A stretch of 60,918 bases of DNA from Chlamydiota bacterium. GTDB taxonomy: Bacteria; Chlamydiota; Chlamydiia; Chlamydiales; Parachlamydiaceae. How positions within the stretch are numbered: position 1 is the stretch's first letter; each line of letters opens with the position of its first letter. The notes below the pieces were generated by a model. That model ran no database searches and was not told where the DNA came from. It saw only the letters and a program-made list of their open reading frames with translations. The translations under genes were made by a program, and so were the position numbers. Below, one piece after another: positions 27,996 through 38,104 of this stretch. The stretch is from assembly GCA_013287905.1 (NCBI GenBank), contig JABDCW010000007.1:1-60918 (forward strand), written 5' to 3'.

Positions 27996-29237
27996 GTGTT
28001 ATACAACACATTTATGATACAAAGAACTACCCATTACTGTTGCTCGCTTTTTTCAAAGATCTGGCGCATTTGCATTGCAAGCGTGCACGGATTCAAATTT
28101 GACGATTGCTTTTCAAAAGCCTCTGCCTTAACTTACTATACCCTGCTCTCTATTGTTCCCCTCCTGGCTGTCGGATTTGGGATTGCCAAAGGCTTCGGGT
28201 TTGAAAAAAACCTCGAAACCCAACTCATGAGCACATTTGCCGATCAGCCGGAAGTTGCCGACAAACTGATCGTCTTCACTTATAAAACATTAGACTCAAC
28301 AAGAAGCGGCATTATTGCTTTTATCGGATTGATTATTTTATTTTGGAGCGTTTTAAAACTCCTTTCCAATATCGAAGCGTCATTGAATACAATTTGGAAA
28401 CATGCAAAACAGCGCTCATTATCCAGACGCTTTACCGATTATTTGGCGATGATCCTTTTTTGCCCGGTTTTTTTTATTACGGCAAGCAGCCTTTTTGCCT
28501 TTGTGATCAGTCAAATGACAAACGCCTCTCATCTGTTCCAAACCTTAGGAGTTTTAGATTTAATCACTTCTTCGGCCATTCTCATTGTCCCCTTTGCCAT
28601 ATCCTGGCTTCTTTTCACGGCTGTCTACTACATTATGCCTAATACAAAAGTACCATTTTCAGCAGCACTGATAGCCGGATTTTTAGCCGCAATAGCCTAT
28701 CAGATCGTACAATGGGCGTACATCCACTTTCAAATTGGAGTGGCAAGCTATGGGGCCATCTATGGAAGTTTTATTGCTCTTCCCCTCTTTCTGATTTGGA
28801 TCAACACCAGTTGGATTGTTGCCTTAGGAGGCGCTGAAATTGCCTATCAAATAGAAAACGATTTTTCGATCACGGAAGGGGCTGACCGCCGTCAAATTGA
28901 CCAGCGCACGCTTGGTTTCATTTTATTCCAGAATTGCGTCGATGCCTTTAATTCAGGCTTAGTCCCGCCTACAATCTATCAACTGGCTACCACTTTAAGC
29001 ATTCCTGTCGATGTGGCAAGGGACGTCATACAAAAATTCCTCAATGCCGGATTGATTGTCAATGTCAACTGGAGAAATGAGTCTACTACTCGCTATCAGC
29101 CCGGAAAACTGCCTTCTGCAGTTCAGCTTAACGAAATTTGCGATGCTCTGGATTATGCGAAACATCGTTTTTATTATGTTAAATATGATCCTAAAATTGA
29201 AGAATGGGAAAATCAGATCAGGAACATGAATCATTAA
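27996..29237 (+). CDS. YihY/BrkB family membrane protein
   Basis: 413 residues from a GTG at 27996, or 407 from the ATG at 28014; neither has a clear ribosome site. Family motifs: FSKASALTYYTLLSIVPLLAV, a six-helix membrane region up to about residue 280, and LFLIWINTSWIVALGGAEIAY. The C-terminal cytoplasmic part (about 300-400) looks like a winged-helix-like domain. YihY proteins were once called RNase BN; their role is unsettled. It lies 28 bases or so after the MBL gene and 14 before the kelch gene. Confidence 0.88.
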   Translation: MLYNTFMIQRTTHYCCSLFSKIWRICIASVHGFKFDDCFSKASALTYYTLLSIVPLLAVGFGIAKGFGFEKNLETQLMSTFADQPEVADKLIVFTYKTLDSTRSGIIAFIGLIILFWSVLKLLSNIEASLNTIWKHAKQRSLSRRFTDYLAMILFCPVFFITASSLFAFVISQMTNASHLFQTLGVLDLITSSAILIVPFAISWLLFTAVYYIMPNTKVPFSAALIAGFLAAIAYQIVQWAYIHFQIGVASYGAIYGSFIALPLFLIWINTSWIVALGGAEIAYQIENDFSITEGADRRQIDQRTLGFILFQNCVDAFNSGLVPPTIYQLATTLSIPVDVARDVIQKFLNAGLIVNVNWRNESTTRYQPGKLPSAVQLNEICDALDYAKHRFYYVKYDPKIEEWENQIRNMNH

Positions 29238-29251
29238 TGGAGGAGTAAAAG

Positions 29252-31915
29252 ATGATGATGCAAAAAATGGAAAGGATGTTCATACTTGTTGTCATATTCT
29301 TCTCTTTGTTCGGCAAGCTAAATGCTGCCCCTTGCGCCGACTGGGACTTATTATTACCTCCTGCCCGCGAGGCGGCTGCAATGTCTTTTGATTCAACAAC
29401 CAATCAGACAATTCTTTTTGGAGGTTTCAGTAATGGTCAATTGTTGAACGACACCTGGGAATGGGATGGGACCAAATGGACGCAAATTTTTCCTGCAACC
29501 TCTCCTCCTGCCCGCACTGGTGCTGTCATGGCTTTTGACGGGGCCACTAATCAGCTCGTCCTTTTTGGGGGTGCTGGCAATAGCGGAAATTTAGATGACA
29601 CCTGGATCTGGAATGGAACAGACTGGACGCAAAGCCTTCCGGTAAATTCCCCTTCCGCCCGCTCAAATGCTTCCATGGCCTTTGATGCAACGACAAATCA
29701 ATTGATTCTCTTTGGAGGTTCCGATAATAGCGGCAACTTAAACGACACCTGGAACTGGGATGGAACCAATTGGAATCAACTGTCTCCTGTAAATTCGCCC
29801 CCTGCCCGTTCTGGCGCCACCATGGCTTTTGATAATACTGCCAATCAAATGATTCTCTTTGGAGGTATCGGTGTCGGATTTTTGAATGACACCTGGAATT
29901 GGACCGGAACGAATTGGGTGCAGCTTACTCCTGTAAATTCCCCCCCCGGCCGCCAGGTAGCATCAATGGCCTATGATCCAACCCTTAATCAAATGATTCT
30001 CTTCGGAGGGACAAACTTAAGCGGGACCCTGAACGACACCTGGAATTGGACTGGAACGAATTGGGTGCAACTTAGCCCCGCCTCCTCCCCTGCTGCCCGT
30101 TTTGCCGCTTGCCTGTCTCTCGATGCAAACAATAACCTGATTCTCTTTGGAGGCATAAATGGCGTCCTCTTTGGCGATACGTGGGAGTGGAATGGGACCG
30201 ATTGGATTGTCCTTTCTAATCCACCCTCTTCCCGGTCATTTGCTTCGATGGCCTTTGATCCAGCCACAAGTCAGCTCATTCTCTTTGGAGGTTTTGGCAA
30301 TAGCGGGGCGTTGAACGACACTTTTAACTGGAATGGAACTCTTTGGACGGAACTTTCCCCTTCCACTTCTCCTCCTGCAAGAGGTGAGGCTTCCATGACC
30401 TTTGATTCTGCAACCAGTCAGTTGATCCTCTTTGGAGGCTTCGACAATAGTGGAAATCCGCTGAATGATACCTGGACCTGGGATGGGACCACATGGACGG
30501 AACAATTTCCTGCAACTTCTCCTCCTGTCCGCGGGGATGCTTCCATGGCCTTTGATCCTGCAACGAATCAGCTGATTCTCTTTGGAGGTTTTGACAATAG
30601 TGGAGAGCTCAACGACACCTGGGAATGGAACGGGACTACATGGACTGAAATGTTTCCTGCTACATCTCCCTCCGCCCGGGGGGGCGCTTCTCTAGCCTTT
30701 GACCCAGCGACCAATCAGCTGATCCTCTTTGGAGGCTACGATGGAACAAATGTACTCAACGACACTTGGGAATGGGACGGGACTACCTGGACTGAAAAGT
30801 TTCCCGCCGTATCCCCTCCTGCCCGTTCAGATGCTACTATGGCTTTTGATCCGGGGACAAATCAGCTGCTTCTCTTCGGGGGTTCCGGCAATAGCGGAAA
30901 CTTGAATGATACCTGGGAATGGGATGGGACGACATGGACGGAAAGTTTTCCCTCTACTTCCCCCTCCTTTACTGGCGGCGCTTCCATGGCCTTTGATTCA
31001 GCGACCGATCAGATGGTTTACTTCGACACGGTAAGCAACACATGGAATTGGAACAGCTTCCCCCCCTTCTTTGTTGTGGCAACTCCCTCCAGCCAGTCAA
31101 TTTGCAGCGGCGGAACGACATCGGTTACCTTAAGCGCCAATGTTTCCGGTACAACATTCAGCTGGACCGCTTCTTCCGTTGGCGTCATCGGCGCCTCAAA
31201 TGGAAGCGGGTCATTGATTGCGCAAACGTTATCGACAACCTCAACTTCTCCCGGCACTGTCACTTACACCGTTACCCCCACATCCCCTGGCGGATGCCAA
31301 GGCCCACCCGTCAGTGTGGTGGTGACAGTGAACCTTCTTCCTTTTGCTGCAGCAGCACCCCCGACTCAAACAATAACAAGTGGAGGAACAACGTCCATTG
31401 CCTTAACTTCCAATGTTCCAGGAACAACATTTAGCTGGACTGTTTTTGTCAATGGAGTCGCCGGCGCATCGGCAGGGAACGGTTCGTTGATCGCGCAAAC
31501 TTTATTCGCGACATCAAACTTACCCGGCACAGTCACATACACCATTACACCTGCAGGCCCTACCGGATGTCCCGGATCACCCCTGATTGCCGTTGTGATT
31601 GTCACACCAGTTTCCACTGTTATTTTCCCGCCCACTCATGTCAGAGGGTTTCATAAAACATCCCATTCGCAATCATGCAAGATCAATATCATCAAATGGG
31701 CCCCTCCCGAAAGTGGAGAAAGTCCGGTTGCCTACCGCATTTACCGCAATGCTCAGTTAACAAATCTTGCCGCCGAAATTCCTGCCAGTCATAAACTCGA
31801 ATTTAAGGATAACTGCTGCAATTCTATCACGACACATACCTATTATCTTGTCTCGGTCGACAGGTTTGGCAATCAATCGGAAGCAGTAAGTGTCTCAATC
31901 GGGAGATGTATGTGA
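29252..31915 (+). CDS. Secreted kelch-repeat protein with Ig/PKD-like and FN3 domains
   Basis: 887 residues. A signal peptide (about 1-25, ending KLNAAPC) precedes eleven kelch-type repeats of ~49 residues, each with ILFGG, a conserved LNDTWEW turn and W-x-G-T-x-W. A twelfth, degenerate copy has YFDTVSNTWNW. Two PKD/Ig-like repeats follow (about 605-690 and 695-785), both with TVTYT(V/I)TP. A C-terminal FN3-like domain (about 795-887) has WAPPESGESPVAYRIYRN. Kelch repeats form a beta-propeller, so adhesion or ligand binding outside the inner membrane is likely. The repeats are visible as near-identical DNA, suggesting recent tandem growth. AGGAG precedes the ATG. Confidence 0.88.
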   Translation: MMMQKMERMFILVVIFFSLFGKLNAAPCADWDLLLPPAREAAAMSFDSTTNQTILFGGFSNGQLLNDTWEWDGTKWTQIFPATSPPARTGAVMAFDGATNQLVLFGGAGNSGNLDDTWIWNGTDWTQSLPVNSPSARSNASMAFDATTNQLILFGGSDNSGNLNDTWNWDGTNWNQLSPVNSPPARSGATMAFDNTANQMILFGGIGVGFLNDTWNWTGTNWVQLTPVNSPPGRQVASMAYDPTLNQMILFGGTNLSGTLNDTWNWTGTNWVQLSPASSPAARFAACLSLDANNNLILFGGINGVLFGDTWEWNGTDWIVLSNPPSSRSFASMAFDPATSQLILFGGFGNSGALNDTFNWNGTLWTELSPSTSPPARGEASMTFDSATSQLILFGGFDNSGNPLNDTWTWDGTTWTEQFPATSPPVRGDASMAFDPATNQLILFGGFDNSGELNDTWEWNGTTWTEMFPATSPSARGGASLAFDPATNQLILFGGYDGTNVLNDTWEWDGTTWTEKFPAVSPPARSDATMAFDPGTNQLLLFGGSGNSGNLNDTWEWDGTTWTESFPSTSPSFTGGASMAFDSATDQMVYFDTVSNTWNWNSFPPFFVVATPSSQSICSGGTTSVTLSANVSGTTFSWTASSVGVIGASNGSGSLIAQTLSTTSTSPGTVTYTVTPTSPGGCQGPPVSVVVTVNLLPFAAAAPPTQTITSGGTTSIALTSNVPGTTFSWTVFVNGVAGASAGNGSLIAQTLFATSNLPGTVTYTITPAGPTGCPGSPLIAVVIVTPVSTVIFPPTHVRGFHKTSHSQSCKINIIKWAPPESGESPVAYRIYRNAQLTNLAAEIPASHKLEFKDNCCNSITTHTYYLVSVDRFGNQSEAVSVSIGRCM

Positions 31916-31923
31916 GTTAGCTT

Positions 31924-33477
31924 ATGGAAACATCGAGAGATTTATACTGGGATGATTTTGATGCCGGAGAAGTGCATATACGCGATCAATGGCAATTTGA
32001 ATTAAAATCAGAGTTTTTCCCCACAACCGCTAAAAGCAATGAATATACCCAGGAATTTTATTTTTTTATACCCAATGCCCTTCAAATAAATGAAGAAAAC
32101 TACTCTAAACAACAATTTTACCTGGATCAGACAAATTTATTTCGTTATAAAACCCCCATATTTACTTTCAAACAACTGCTCGACCCGGATAATGAAGATT
32201 CCCCTTTGACACGTCTTGTCCGCATATCCCGCCAAACAAATCCCATCGACGAAGAGCATTGCTCAGACGAGCTCAAGCTGCTGGCAAATATCATCAGAAG
32301 CAGCCTTCGCAATACAATTAAAGAACTTCATCTTGCGCTTAACAGATCAGTAGAGCTGGAAGGGGATCATTTTCGTCCGTTTATCATGCGAACGGATCAA
32401 CTGTTATCAGACATCCAGCAATTGCAGGAAATCTATTTCGGTCTCAAAATAAAAATGATGGAGCGCCTCTCCAATTCATTGTTATCAAGACAGTTTACCT
32501 ATATCGAAGAATTTATCGGCGATGCCATTCTCCACTATCTGTCCAGACTGCTGGAAGAGGTCCGTTCCGTCCGTGATCCCCAACTGCAGGAAACCGATGA
32601 AAAGATAACGGCAATGTTGCTAAAGGAAAAAAAATTTGAAGGGCTGTACATTGCATCCAATCAGCAAAAATCGGATATGACGGAAAATATCGAAGATGAG
32701 AGCATCGTTTATCGCACAAGCCTTCTGAACAAATTCGTTATCAGCGCCCTTCAGCTGACGACAAAACGCTTTTCCATGGACCAGAAGTATCAGCATCTGA
32801 TCAGCGGAATCTCTGCCGGCATTGCCATGCTTATCTACTTTTGTTTATTCGTCTGGTTGGGAACGATCTTCGTCATCAATTCCGAGCCTTTTATTATGCT
32901 GATCGTGATCGTTTATGTCCTTAAAGACCGAATTAAGGATTGGTTGCGCACTTTCTCTTTTTTTTATCTTCACACATTAAAATGGTTCCCGGATTACACG
33001 ACAATTATTCAATCGCCCGACCGCCGGGTCTGCTTAGGCAAGGTCAGCGAATTTTTTTCCTTTATCGATCCGGAACAATTGGCTCCGGAAATAGGCTCTC
33101 TTCGCCATTCTGGATTCCACAACGTTTTAGAGACCTATCAGCGTCCGGAACAGATTATCTTTTACAAACGGATTGTCACGATCCATAATTTTCCAAAAAA
33201 ACTCGACATCAGACGATGCGGTCTAAACATCATTTTCCGATTTAACGTCCATCAGTTCCTGCACAAGGCAAGCGATCCGAACGAGGTTCATTTGACGCTG
33301 GATCCCCTTACAAAGGACCTTGTCAATGTTCGCCTGCCCAAGGTATACCATCTCAACATGATCATTCGCACAGGGTTTCAATCAAAAGAACAGAAAGATC
33401 TGATCGAAATTAAGAAAATACGCCTGATTATCGATCGCACCGGAATCAGGCGGATCGAACAGCTCCACAGGCTTTAA
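31924..33477 (+). CDS. Orphan protein with central membrane hairpin
   Basis: 517 residues, unrecognised. A long N-terminal soluble part (to ~290), two membrane helices at about 296-335 (AMLIYFCLFVWLGTIFVI and EPFIMLIVIVYVL) and a C-terminal soluble domain (about 340-517). No signal peptide. It follows the kelch gene by 8 bases and is probably co-transcribed, so a role in handling or anchoring the kelch protein is possible but unproven. Confidence 0.75.
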   Translation: METSRDLYWDDFDAGEVHIRDQWQFELKSEFFPTTAKSNEYTQEFYFFIPNALQINEENYSKQQFYLDQTNLFRYKTPIFTFKQLLDPDNEDSPLTRLVRISRQTNPIDEEHCSDELKLLANIIRSSLRNTIKELHLALNRSVELEGDHFRPFIMRTDQLLSDIQQLQEIYFGLKIKMMERLSNSLLSRQFTYIEEFIGDAILHYLSRLLEEVRSVRDPQLQETDEKITAMLLKEKKFEGLYIASNQQKSDMTENIEDESIVYRTSLLNKFVISALQLTTKRFSMDQKYQHLISGISAGIAMLIYFCLFVWLGTIFVINSEPFIMLIVIVYVLKDRIKDWLRTFSFFYLHTLKWFPDYTTIIQSPDRRVCLGKVSEFFSFIDPEQLAPEIGSLRHSGFHNVLETYQRPEQIIFYKRIVTIHNFPKKLDIRRCGLNIIFRFNVHQFLHKASDPNEVHLTLDPLTKDLVNVRLPKVYHLNMIIRTGFQSKEQKDLIEIKKIRLIIDRTGIRRIEQLHRL

Positions 33478-33525
33478 ATAACGTGCCCGTGAGCATGCCT
33501 GTGCCCTCATGTTATTACCCAACAA

Positions 33526-33640
33526 GTATAGATTTTAATTCAACACAAAGACACGAAGTCACCAAGATACTAAGAGGGAAGGCTCAGAAGGAAAATTTCT
33601 TTGTTCCTTTGAGACTTCATGCCTTTGTGTTGAATTTATA
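33526..33640. repeat. Inverted repeat of the ACACAAAG type
   Basis: Arm 33537-33560 (AATTCAACACAAAG...) pairs with 33613-33636 with two mismatches; the short outer TATAGATTTTAA / TTTATA ends extend it. It lies between convergent genes, in a 222-base gap without a gene. A second copy is at 49618-49735. Confidence 0.85.
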
Positions 33641-33699
33641 CCACGATCGCCCTCAAACTTGGAATTTTGACTGGCTGCGACTTCGTCCAATCGATAATA

Positions 33700-34029
33700 T
33701 CACTTAATTTTTTTAGATCGCCTTTTTGAGAATGCGGGGACAGGTTGTCTGAGAGAAGTTTTTCGGATTTTCAGGGATAGATTCTTTGTTTCTTTGACTT
33801 CCTTTCCAATTTTATGTAAAAGCTCAGGAGAAAAATCCAGCCCATTAGGCCAGCATATCGTTATTTCATCTACAAAAAAACTTTTGAAATATTCCTTATC
33901 AAAAAGTGGGACAATGATCTCTTTAGAGCTTGTTAGAAATGGTTCAAAGTCGACGACTTTTGTAGTCCCATCGCTAAAAATCAACTTGATTTTGTACTCT
34001 TTAATATATTCAGCTTTTTTGACTATCAT
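33700..34029 (-). CDS. DUF2442 domain protein
   Basis: 109 residues. KIKLIFSDGTTKVVDFEPFL and WPNGLDFSPELL are the DUF2442 hallmarks. The C-terminal tail is very basic (SKRRSKKIK). In other bacteria DUF2442 often sits beside a DUF4160 partner; none is visible here. Function unknown. Confidence 0.75.
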   Translation of the reverse strand: MIVKKAEYIKEYKIKLIFSDGTTKVVDFEPFLTSSKEIIVPLFDKEYFKSFFVDEITICWPNGLDFSPELLHKIGKEVKETKNLSLKIRKTSLRQPVPAFSKRRSKKIK

Positions 34030-34077
34030 GACTAAACCAAAGGTTTAATTTTATTAATTTTTTCATGAAATATTTAA

Positions 34078-35877
34078 TCAGAAAAAGTCTATTTTTGGAA
34101 GCATCATCTTTTTCAATCGATCTGTAATAAGATTTTCAAAATCGCTCACATATGTTGCCCAAACCGCATCATCCCTCTTGTCGATCGTGAAATCCCCCGG
34201 AAGAGCTAGTACTTCAACTTTGCTTTTGCTTTGACAAGCCCTTGCCTCTTCTGACGAATCTAAGATGATCAGATCAAACCCGGGATACGCAGGCGCCGTT
34301 GCCCCACCCAAAAAGACACGCAAAGGGACATCGCACAGATTTGCCGTCATCACCTGCACAGCATCGGCGTTTAGACACACCATAATGTCAATACCAAAAT
34401 GATGGAGAAGTTTGGCGATGTCCTTTGCCTGATCCTCATATTTCAGAAGGGAACTTTGGATCATCACTTCTATATTCAAGTTTTTAAAGGACAAAATACG
34501 TGTTTTCCCAGCCTCTTCAGAGGGAAGTTCAAAGATGGGCAGGGTAGGATATTCCAAAGGATGGTACTGCCTCGCTTCCGTACTCACGACCACCACCTCA
34601 AAACGGGATGGATCGCGTAAAACAATGAAATTTTCCAGAAGGAACGAAGGAAGATCTCCTGCATCGATAATTTGCGAGACGATGTACGCTATTTTTATCT
34701 TTTTCGCTCTTGGAACCCTTTTGGAAGCCAATAGTTCGCAATTGTGCATCATAAGATCTAAAGCATTAATTTTAAGATCTTTATGAAAAGATTGCGATTT
34801 TTTATACCGGTCATGGGAATCAATGGAACAAAAATATTCCATAAGTGCAGGAGCGCGGGTAACTCCCAATCGTTTTTCGAATCCCAGGCGCTGCACCCCT
34901 TGTGCTATGGTATAAAGCTCATCCCCCATTGCGGTGGTACCCTGTAATTCATGTAAAGACTGTCGCAGGCAAGAGCCAAGTGTACTCAGTAATGAGGGTA
35001 AAACATCTTTCGTCTCTTTGTCATCTGTCAAAAAATAGGGAGACAGAACAAAATCTCCGGAAAAAAAAGAGAGGTTCTGGACGCTAAACTGTTCGTTCGG
35101 ATAGATCTCGAGAATGTAGATAAGGTGATTTGGCTCGCAAAGCGACTCTAAGGCCGCCTGAAATTGGAGCATCTGACAAAACAGTGCATATGTTTTGAAA
35201 ATGAAAATGGCTGGCCTGGATTTTAAGGGTGATAATAAAGAAGACAGGTCATTTTCTACCGGTTCTAAAAACACAACGGGAATGTGCGAAGGGTCATAAT
35301 GAATCTTAAGGGTATCAATAGAATAGCAATAAGCGTACCAAGGTCTTGAAGCCTGCAGCAGATGGAGGAACATCGTGCCAAGTTTTGCCTTCTTTTTCCG
35401 GAAAATGATTAATCCTTGAGACATATCGATTTGTTTTTTCAGCTGTCCCCTATACGATTCAACGACCATATCCAGCAACTCTTGCATTTGCTGGTTTGTA
35501 AGCAATGCCATATTGCTTTCACTCAATAAAAATTCTTTAAGTAATTTATGCAAAGAGACATTGACAGCAGAGGGGTCCTGGATCGCAATAGACAATAACT
35601 GCAAATCAAAATTCAAACGGGAGATCATCTTTGGGTATTTTGCCACAAGATCGGGATAAGAACTGTATGCGTTGGCCAGCGCCTGGCTTGCAATGAAACT
35701 TTGCGTGTGCGTTCCAAAAACACACGCATCGATATAATTTACCAAAAAGGGCAGCAGCTGATGTTCCGAAGATAATTGATCGTAGGAGGAGCCAGGTTTC
35801 GGCAAAAATTGCCTGATCGCCTCTACAATGCCCCCTTTTTCAAAACGAAGACAAAATTCGTCTAAACAATCTTTCAA
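34078..35877 (-). CDS. Orphan, possible GT-B glycosyltransferase-like C-terminus
   Basis: 599 residues. The N-terminal ~380 residues are helical and unrecognised. From about 385 the segment KIKIAYIVSQIIDAGDLPSF, then RFEVVVVS, then DIMVCLNADAVQVMTANLCD and PLRVFLGGATAPAYPGFDLI resembles the acceptor/N-terminal half of O-GlcNAc-transferase-type glycosyltransferases. The donor-binding half appears absent or very reduced, so activity is doubtful. No membrane segment or signal peptide is seen. Confidence 0.6.
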   Translation of the reverse strand: MKDCLDEFCLRFEKGGIVEAIRQFLPKPGSSYDQLSSEHQLLPFLVNYIDACVFGTHTQSFIASQALANAYSSYPDLVAKYPKMISRLNFDLQLLSIAIQDPSAVNVSLHKLLKEFLLSESNMALLTNQQMQELLDMVVESYRGQLKKQIDMSQGLIIFRKKKAKLGTMFLHLLQASRPWYAYCYSIDTLKIHYDPSHIPVVFLEPVENDLSSLLSPLKSRPAIFIFKTYALFCQMLQFQAALESLCEPNHLIYILEIYPNEQFSVQNLSFFSGDFVLSPYFLTDDKETKDVLPSLLSTLGSCLRQSLHELQGTTAMGDELYTIAQGVQRLGFEKRLGVTRAPALMEYFCSIDSHDRYKKSQSFHKDLKINALDLMMHNCELLASKRVPRAKKIKIAYIVSQIIDAGDLPSFLLENFIVLRDPSRFEVVVVSTEARQYHPLEYPTLPIFELPSEEAGKTRILSFKNLNIEVMIQSSLLKYEDQAKDIAKLLHHFGIDIMVCLNADAVQVMTANLCDVPLRVFLGGATAPAYPGFDLIILDSSEEARACQSKSKVEVLALPGDFTIDKRDDAVWATYVSDFENLITDRLKKMMLPKIDFF

Positions 35878-36150
35878 GTAACTGATCTCCAGTAAGTTAT
35901 ATTAATGTTATTTACAAGGCTTAAGGTACATGTTCACGGGATCTATTCACTATAACTAGAGGCCTTCAGCCTGACTACCTAATTATCGTTATTTTTTTTA
36001 AATTTCAAAGTAAAATTAAGAATTCAGGCATATTCTTTCGAATGTAAGCTTGCTACCTCCTCCCCTCATGAAATTCTCGCCTTTAATTCATTAATAATTT
36101 TTATTTTAAATAAAACATTAGGTTAATTTAAATTTTTTTACTAATTATTG

Positions 36151-36180
36151 TTGACAGATATCGGTTAATTTTTCTATAAT
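36151..36180 (+). promoter_or_regulatory. Consensus sigma-70-type promoter
   Basis: TTGACA (36151-36156), 18-base spacer, TATAAT (36175-36180): both hexamers perfect. It leaves a leader of about 160 bases before the ATG at 36350. The rest of the 472-base gap 35878-36349 is AT-rich with no gene visible. Confidence 0.85.
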
Positions 36181-36349
36181 CGACTTTGAAGGGTTAGAGT
36201 AATAGCGGCCCACTTATTAATAAGTATGAATACAGGTTGTATAGATAAAGATTCAGCTAATTGAGAATTATCTTTTAAGAAAGTTGTTTAAACAAAATGT
36301 AATTTAATTTGCTTATTAGTAGTTAGATTTAAATACAAAGGAGATTATT

Positions 36350-37963
36350 ATGAGCATGGATGTAATACCAAAAGTCGGCGGCGACTATAGTGGAATGGGG
36401 TCAGAAGGACCAAAAGCGCCAAAAGGACCAAAAGCGCCAGAAGGAAAAGAAGCAAAAGTAGATGTGCCAAAGCACATCAAACCGAATGACGAACGCGTCT
36501 TAACAATGGATTTAGGATCTAAAGATGGCGGAATGAGAATGTATTCTAAAGTCAAAAGAAATGATCTTGTTTCTGTATTGAAAAACGTATTTATGTTTTG
36601 GAAATCAGCTGACCTCTTGATCACAGAGTCTGGAGACAAGATAGATATTGACCGCAACAAGACAGAAAAGGGCGCTGATGGAAAAGAAAAAAAAGTATCC
36701 AAATCCCCTGAAGATTTTGGAAAAGAAGTCATCGAAAAAGCTATGGAGCAGGCTTGGATACACTCGAATGAGAAATTAACAAAGACCAAAGAACAAATAT
36801 TTGCAGAAACTCCTTTTAAGATATCGGCAAGTTCTTGGGCGAGAAAAGACAGAAACGATCCAGTCATTGCTCACTTGAAGGAATTGACTAAAAAGTATCC
36901 AAATATGACAGTAGAAGTTTTAGAGCAACCAAAAGAAGCAAAAACTTCAAAAAGTGCAGTAAAGTATGTTTATAAACTTGCCAAACTAGCTGGAATTACC
37001 CCAAAAAGCGTCCTTCCTGTAGAAGGAGGAGGGGGATCTAGCCAACAAAGAAAATTAGTTCCCGAACAGAAAACTCTGGAAGGGGTGGCAGCAGATTTTG
37101 CCGAACATTCGGGGACATGGGGTGGCGAAAAAGTGGATGCTGGCCAGTCACTTGCTCAGATTAAAAATACTTTCAAAGAAGACCTGTCAAAAGACTTGAA
37201 AGGAAAAGTGCCAGATTATAAAGAAAACATCCCTTTCCAAGGTTTATTTGCCGTTGCTATGAGGGACAAGAGAATGCTCGACTTACTTGATCTAAAAGAT
37301 AAAGAAAAAATATCTGATTGGAACCAAGGAAAACTTCGACTGCCAATTGCTGATGTGATGAAAGCCCTAAACACTTTTGTTGCTCAATGCGATGACCCAG
37401 CAAATATAGCAGCAAACAAAGAAGGAATAAAGAAATTAAGAAAGAATGAAGACATACAAGGCTTACGGCACACGGGAATTTCTCAAGCATGTGCTCTCGC
37501 TTGGCTTGAAGTATTACAAGCCAATAAAGCGGGGACAAAAGACTTGTATATTACAAATATTTCTGAAGCTATGAAAATATCCATAGGTAAAAAGTATAAT
37601 CCATTATCTCTTAAGGCTGCACCTACACTTGGCCTTGCTCTTGAACACTTTGAAAGCTTACAAGCTCAAAAAGGAATAAGAGGGTGGTTTAAGAAGAGAA
37701 ATGTTACTAAAATAGCAACAGAATCCACCGAAGCTCAAAAACCTGCTGCTGCTGTAAAAGAAGCCAAACCTGCTGGCGGCGGTGAACCTGTAGCTGGTAA
37801 AGAGAAACCAGCTGGCGGCGGTGAACCTGTTAAAGATAAAGCTCCTGCTGGCGGTGAATCTGTAGCTGGTAAAGATAAACCTGCTGCGGGTGGTGATCCT
37901 GATAAAGCACCTGAAGCTGCAGGCGGCGCTGGTGACAAAGGTACAACTCCACCTTCTACCTAA
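36350..37963 (+). CDS. Lys-rich orphan with Gly/Pro repeat tail
   Basis: 537 residues, unrecognised. The N-terminus has a G/P/K repeat (PKAPKGPKAPEGK). The central ~420 residues are charged and mainly helical with no membrane segment or signal peptide. Residues ~470-537 are a low-complexity tail of PAGGGEPVAGK-type units. AAGGAG lies seven bases before the ATG; consensus promoter upstream and perfect terminator downstream make it a stand-alone, probably abundant transcript. A type III effector or structural protein is plausible but unproven. Confidence 0.8.
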   Translation: MSMDVIPKVGGDYSGMGSEGPKAPKGPKAPEGKEAKVDVPKHIKPNDERVLTMDLGSKDGGMRMYSKVKRNDLVSVLKNVFMFWKSADLLITESGDKIDIDRNKTEKGADGKEKKVSKSPEDFGKEVIEKAMEQAWIHSNEKLTKTKEQIFAETPFKISASSWARKDRNDPVIAHLKELTKKYPNMTVEVLEQPKEAKTSKSAVKYVYKLAKLAGITPKSVLPVEGGGGSSQQRKLVPEQKTLEGVAADFAEHSGTWGGEKVDAGQSLAQIKNTFKEDLSKDLKGKVPDYKENIPFQGLFAVAMRDKRMLDLLDLKDKEKISDWNQGKLRLPIADVMKALNTFVAQCDDPANIAANKEGIKKLRKNEDIQGLRHTGISQACALAWLEVLQANKAGTKDLYITNISEAMKISIGKKYNPLSLKAAPTLGLALEHFESLQAQKGIRGWFKKRNVTKIATESTEAQKPAAAVKEAKPAGGGEPVAGKEKPAGGGEPVKDKAPAGGESVAGKDKPAAGGDPDKAPEAAGGAGDKGTTPPST

Positions 37964-38010
37964 CTCACCAGTAACCTAAGTTATTGAAAAAATAACTGTC
38001 TTAGAATAAT

Positions 38011-38049
38011 ATAACCGTATCGTTCCAGTAACGATACGGTTATTTTTTT
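38011..38049 (+). terminator. Intrinsic terminator
   Basis: A 14-bp perfect stem (38011-38024 with 38030-38043, ATAACCGTATCGTT), 5-base loop, followed by a run of six Ts. It lies 48 bases after the orphan's stop. Confidence 0.93.
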
Positions 38050-38104
38050 GCTTTAAAATCTCCCCAAAAATTATTGTTATTAAAACACAACTGATGAGAG
38101 TCAT

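Noticed and set aside
33700..34029. DUF2442 as half of a toxin-antitoxin pair
   Set aside because: No DUF4160 or other partner gene on either side; kept only as a solitary DUF2442 protein.
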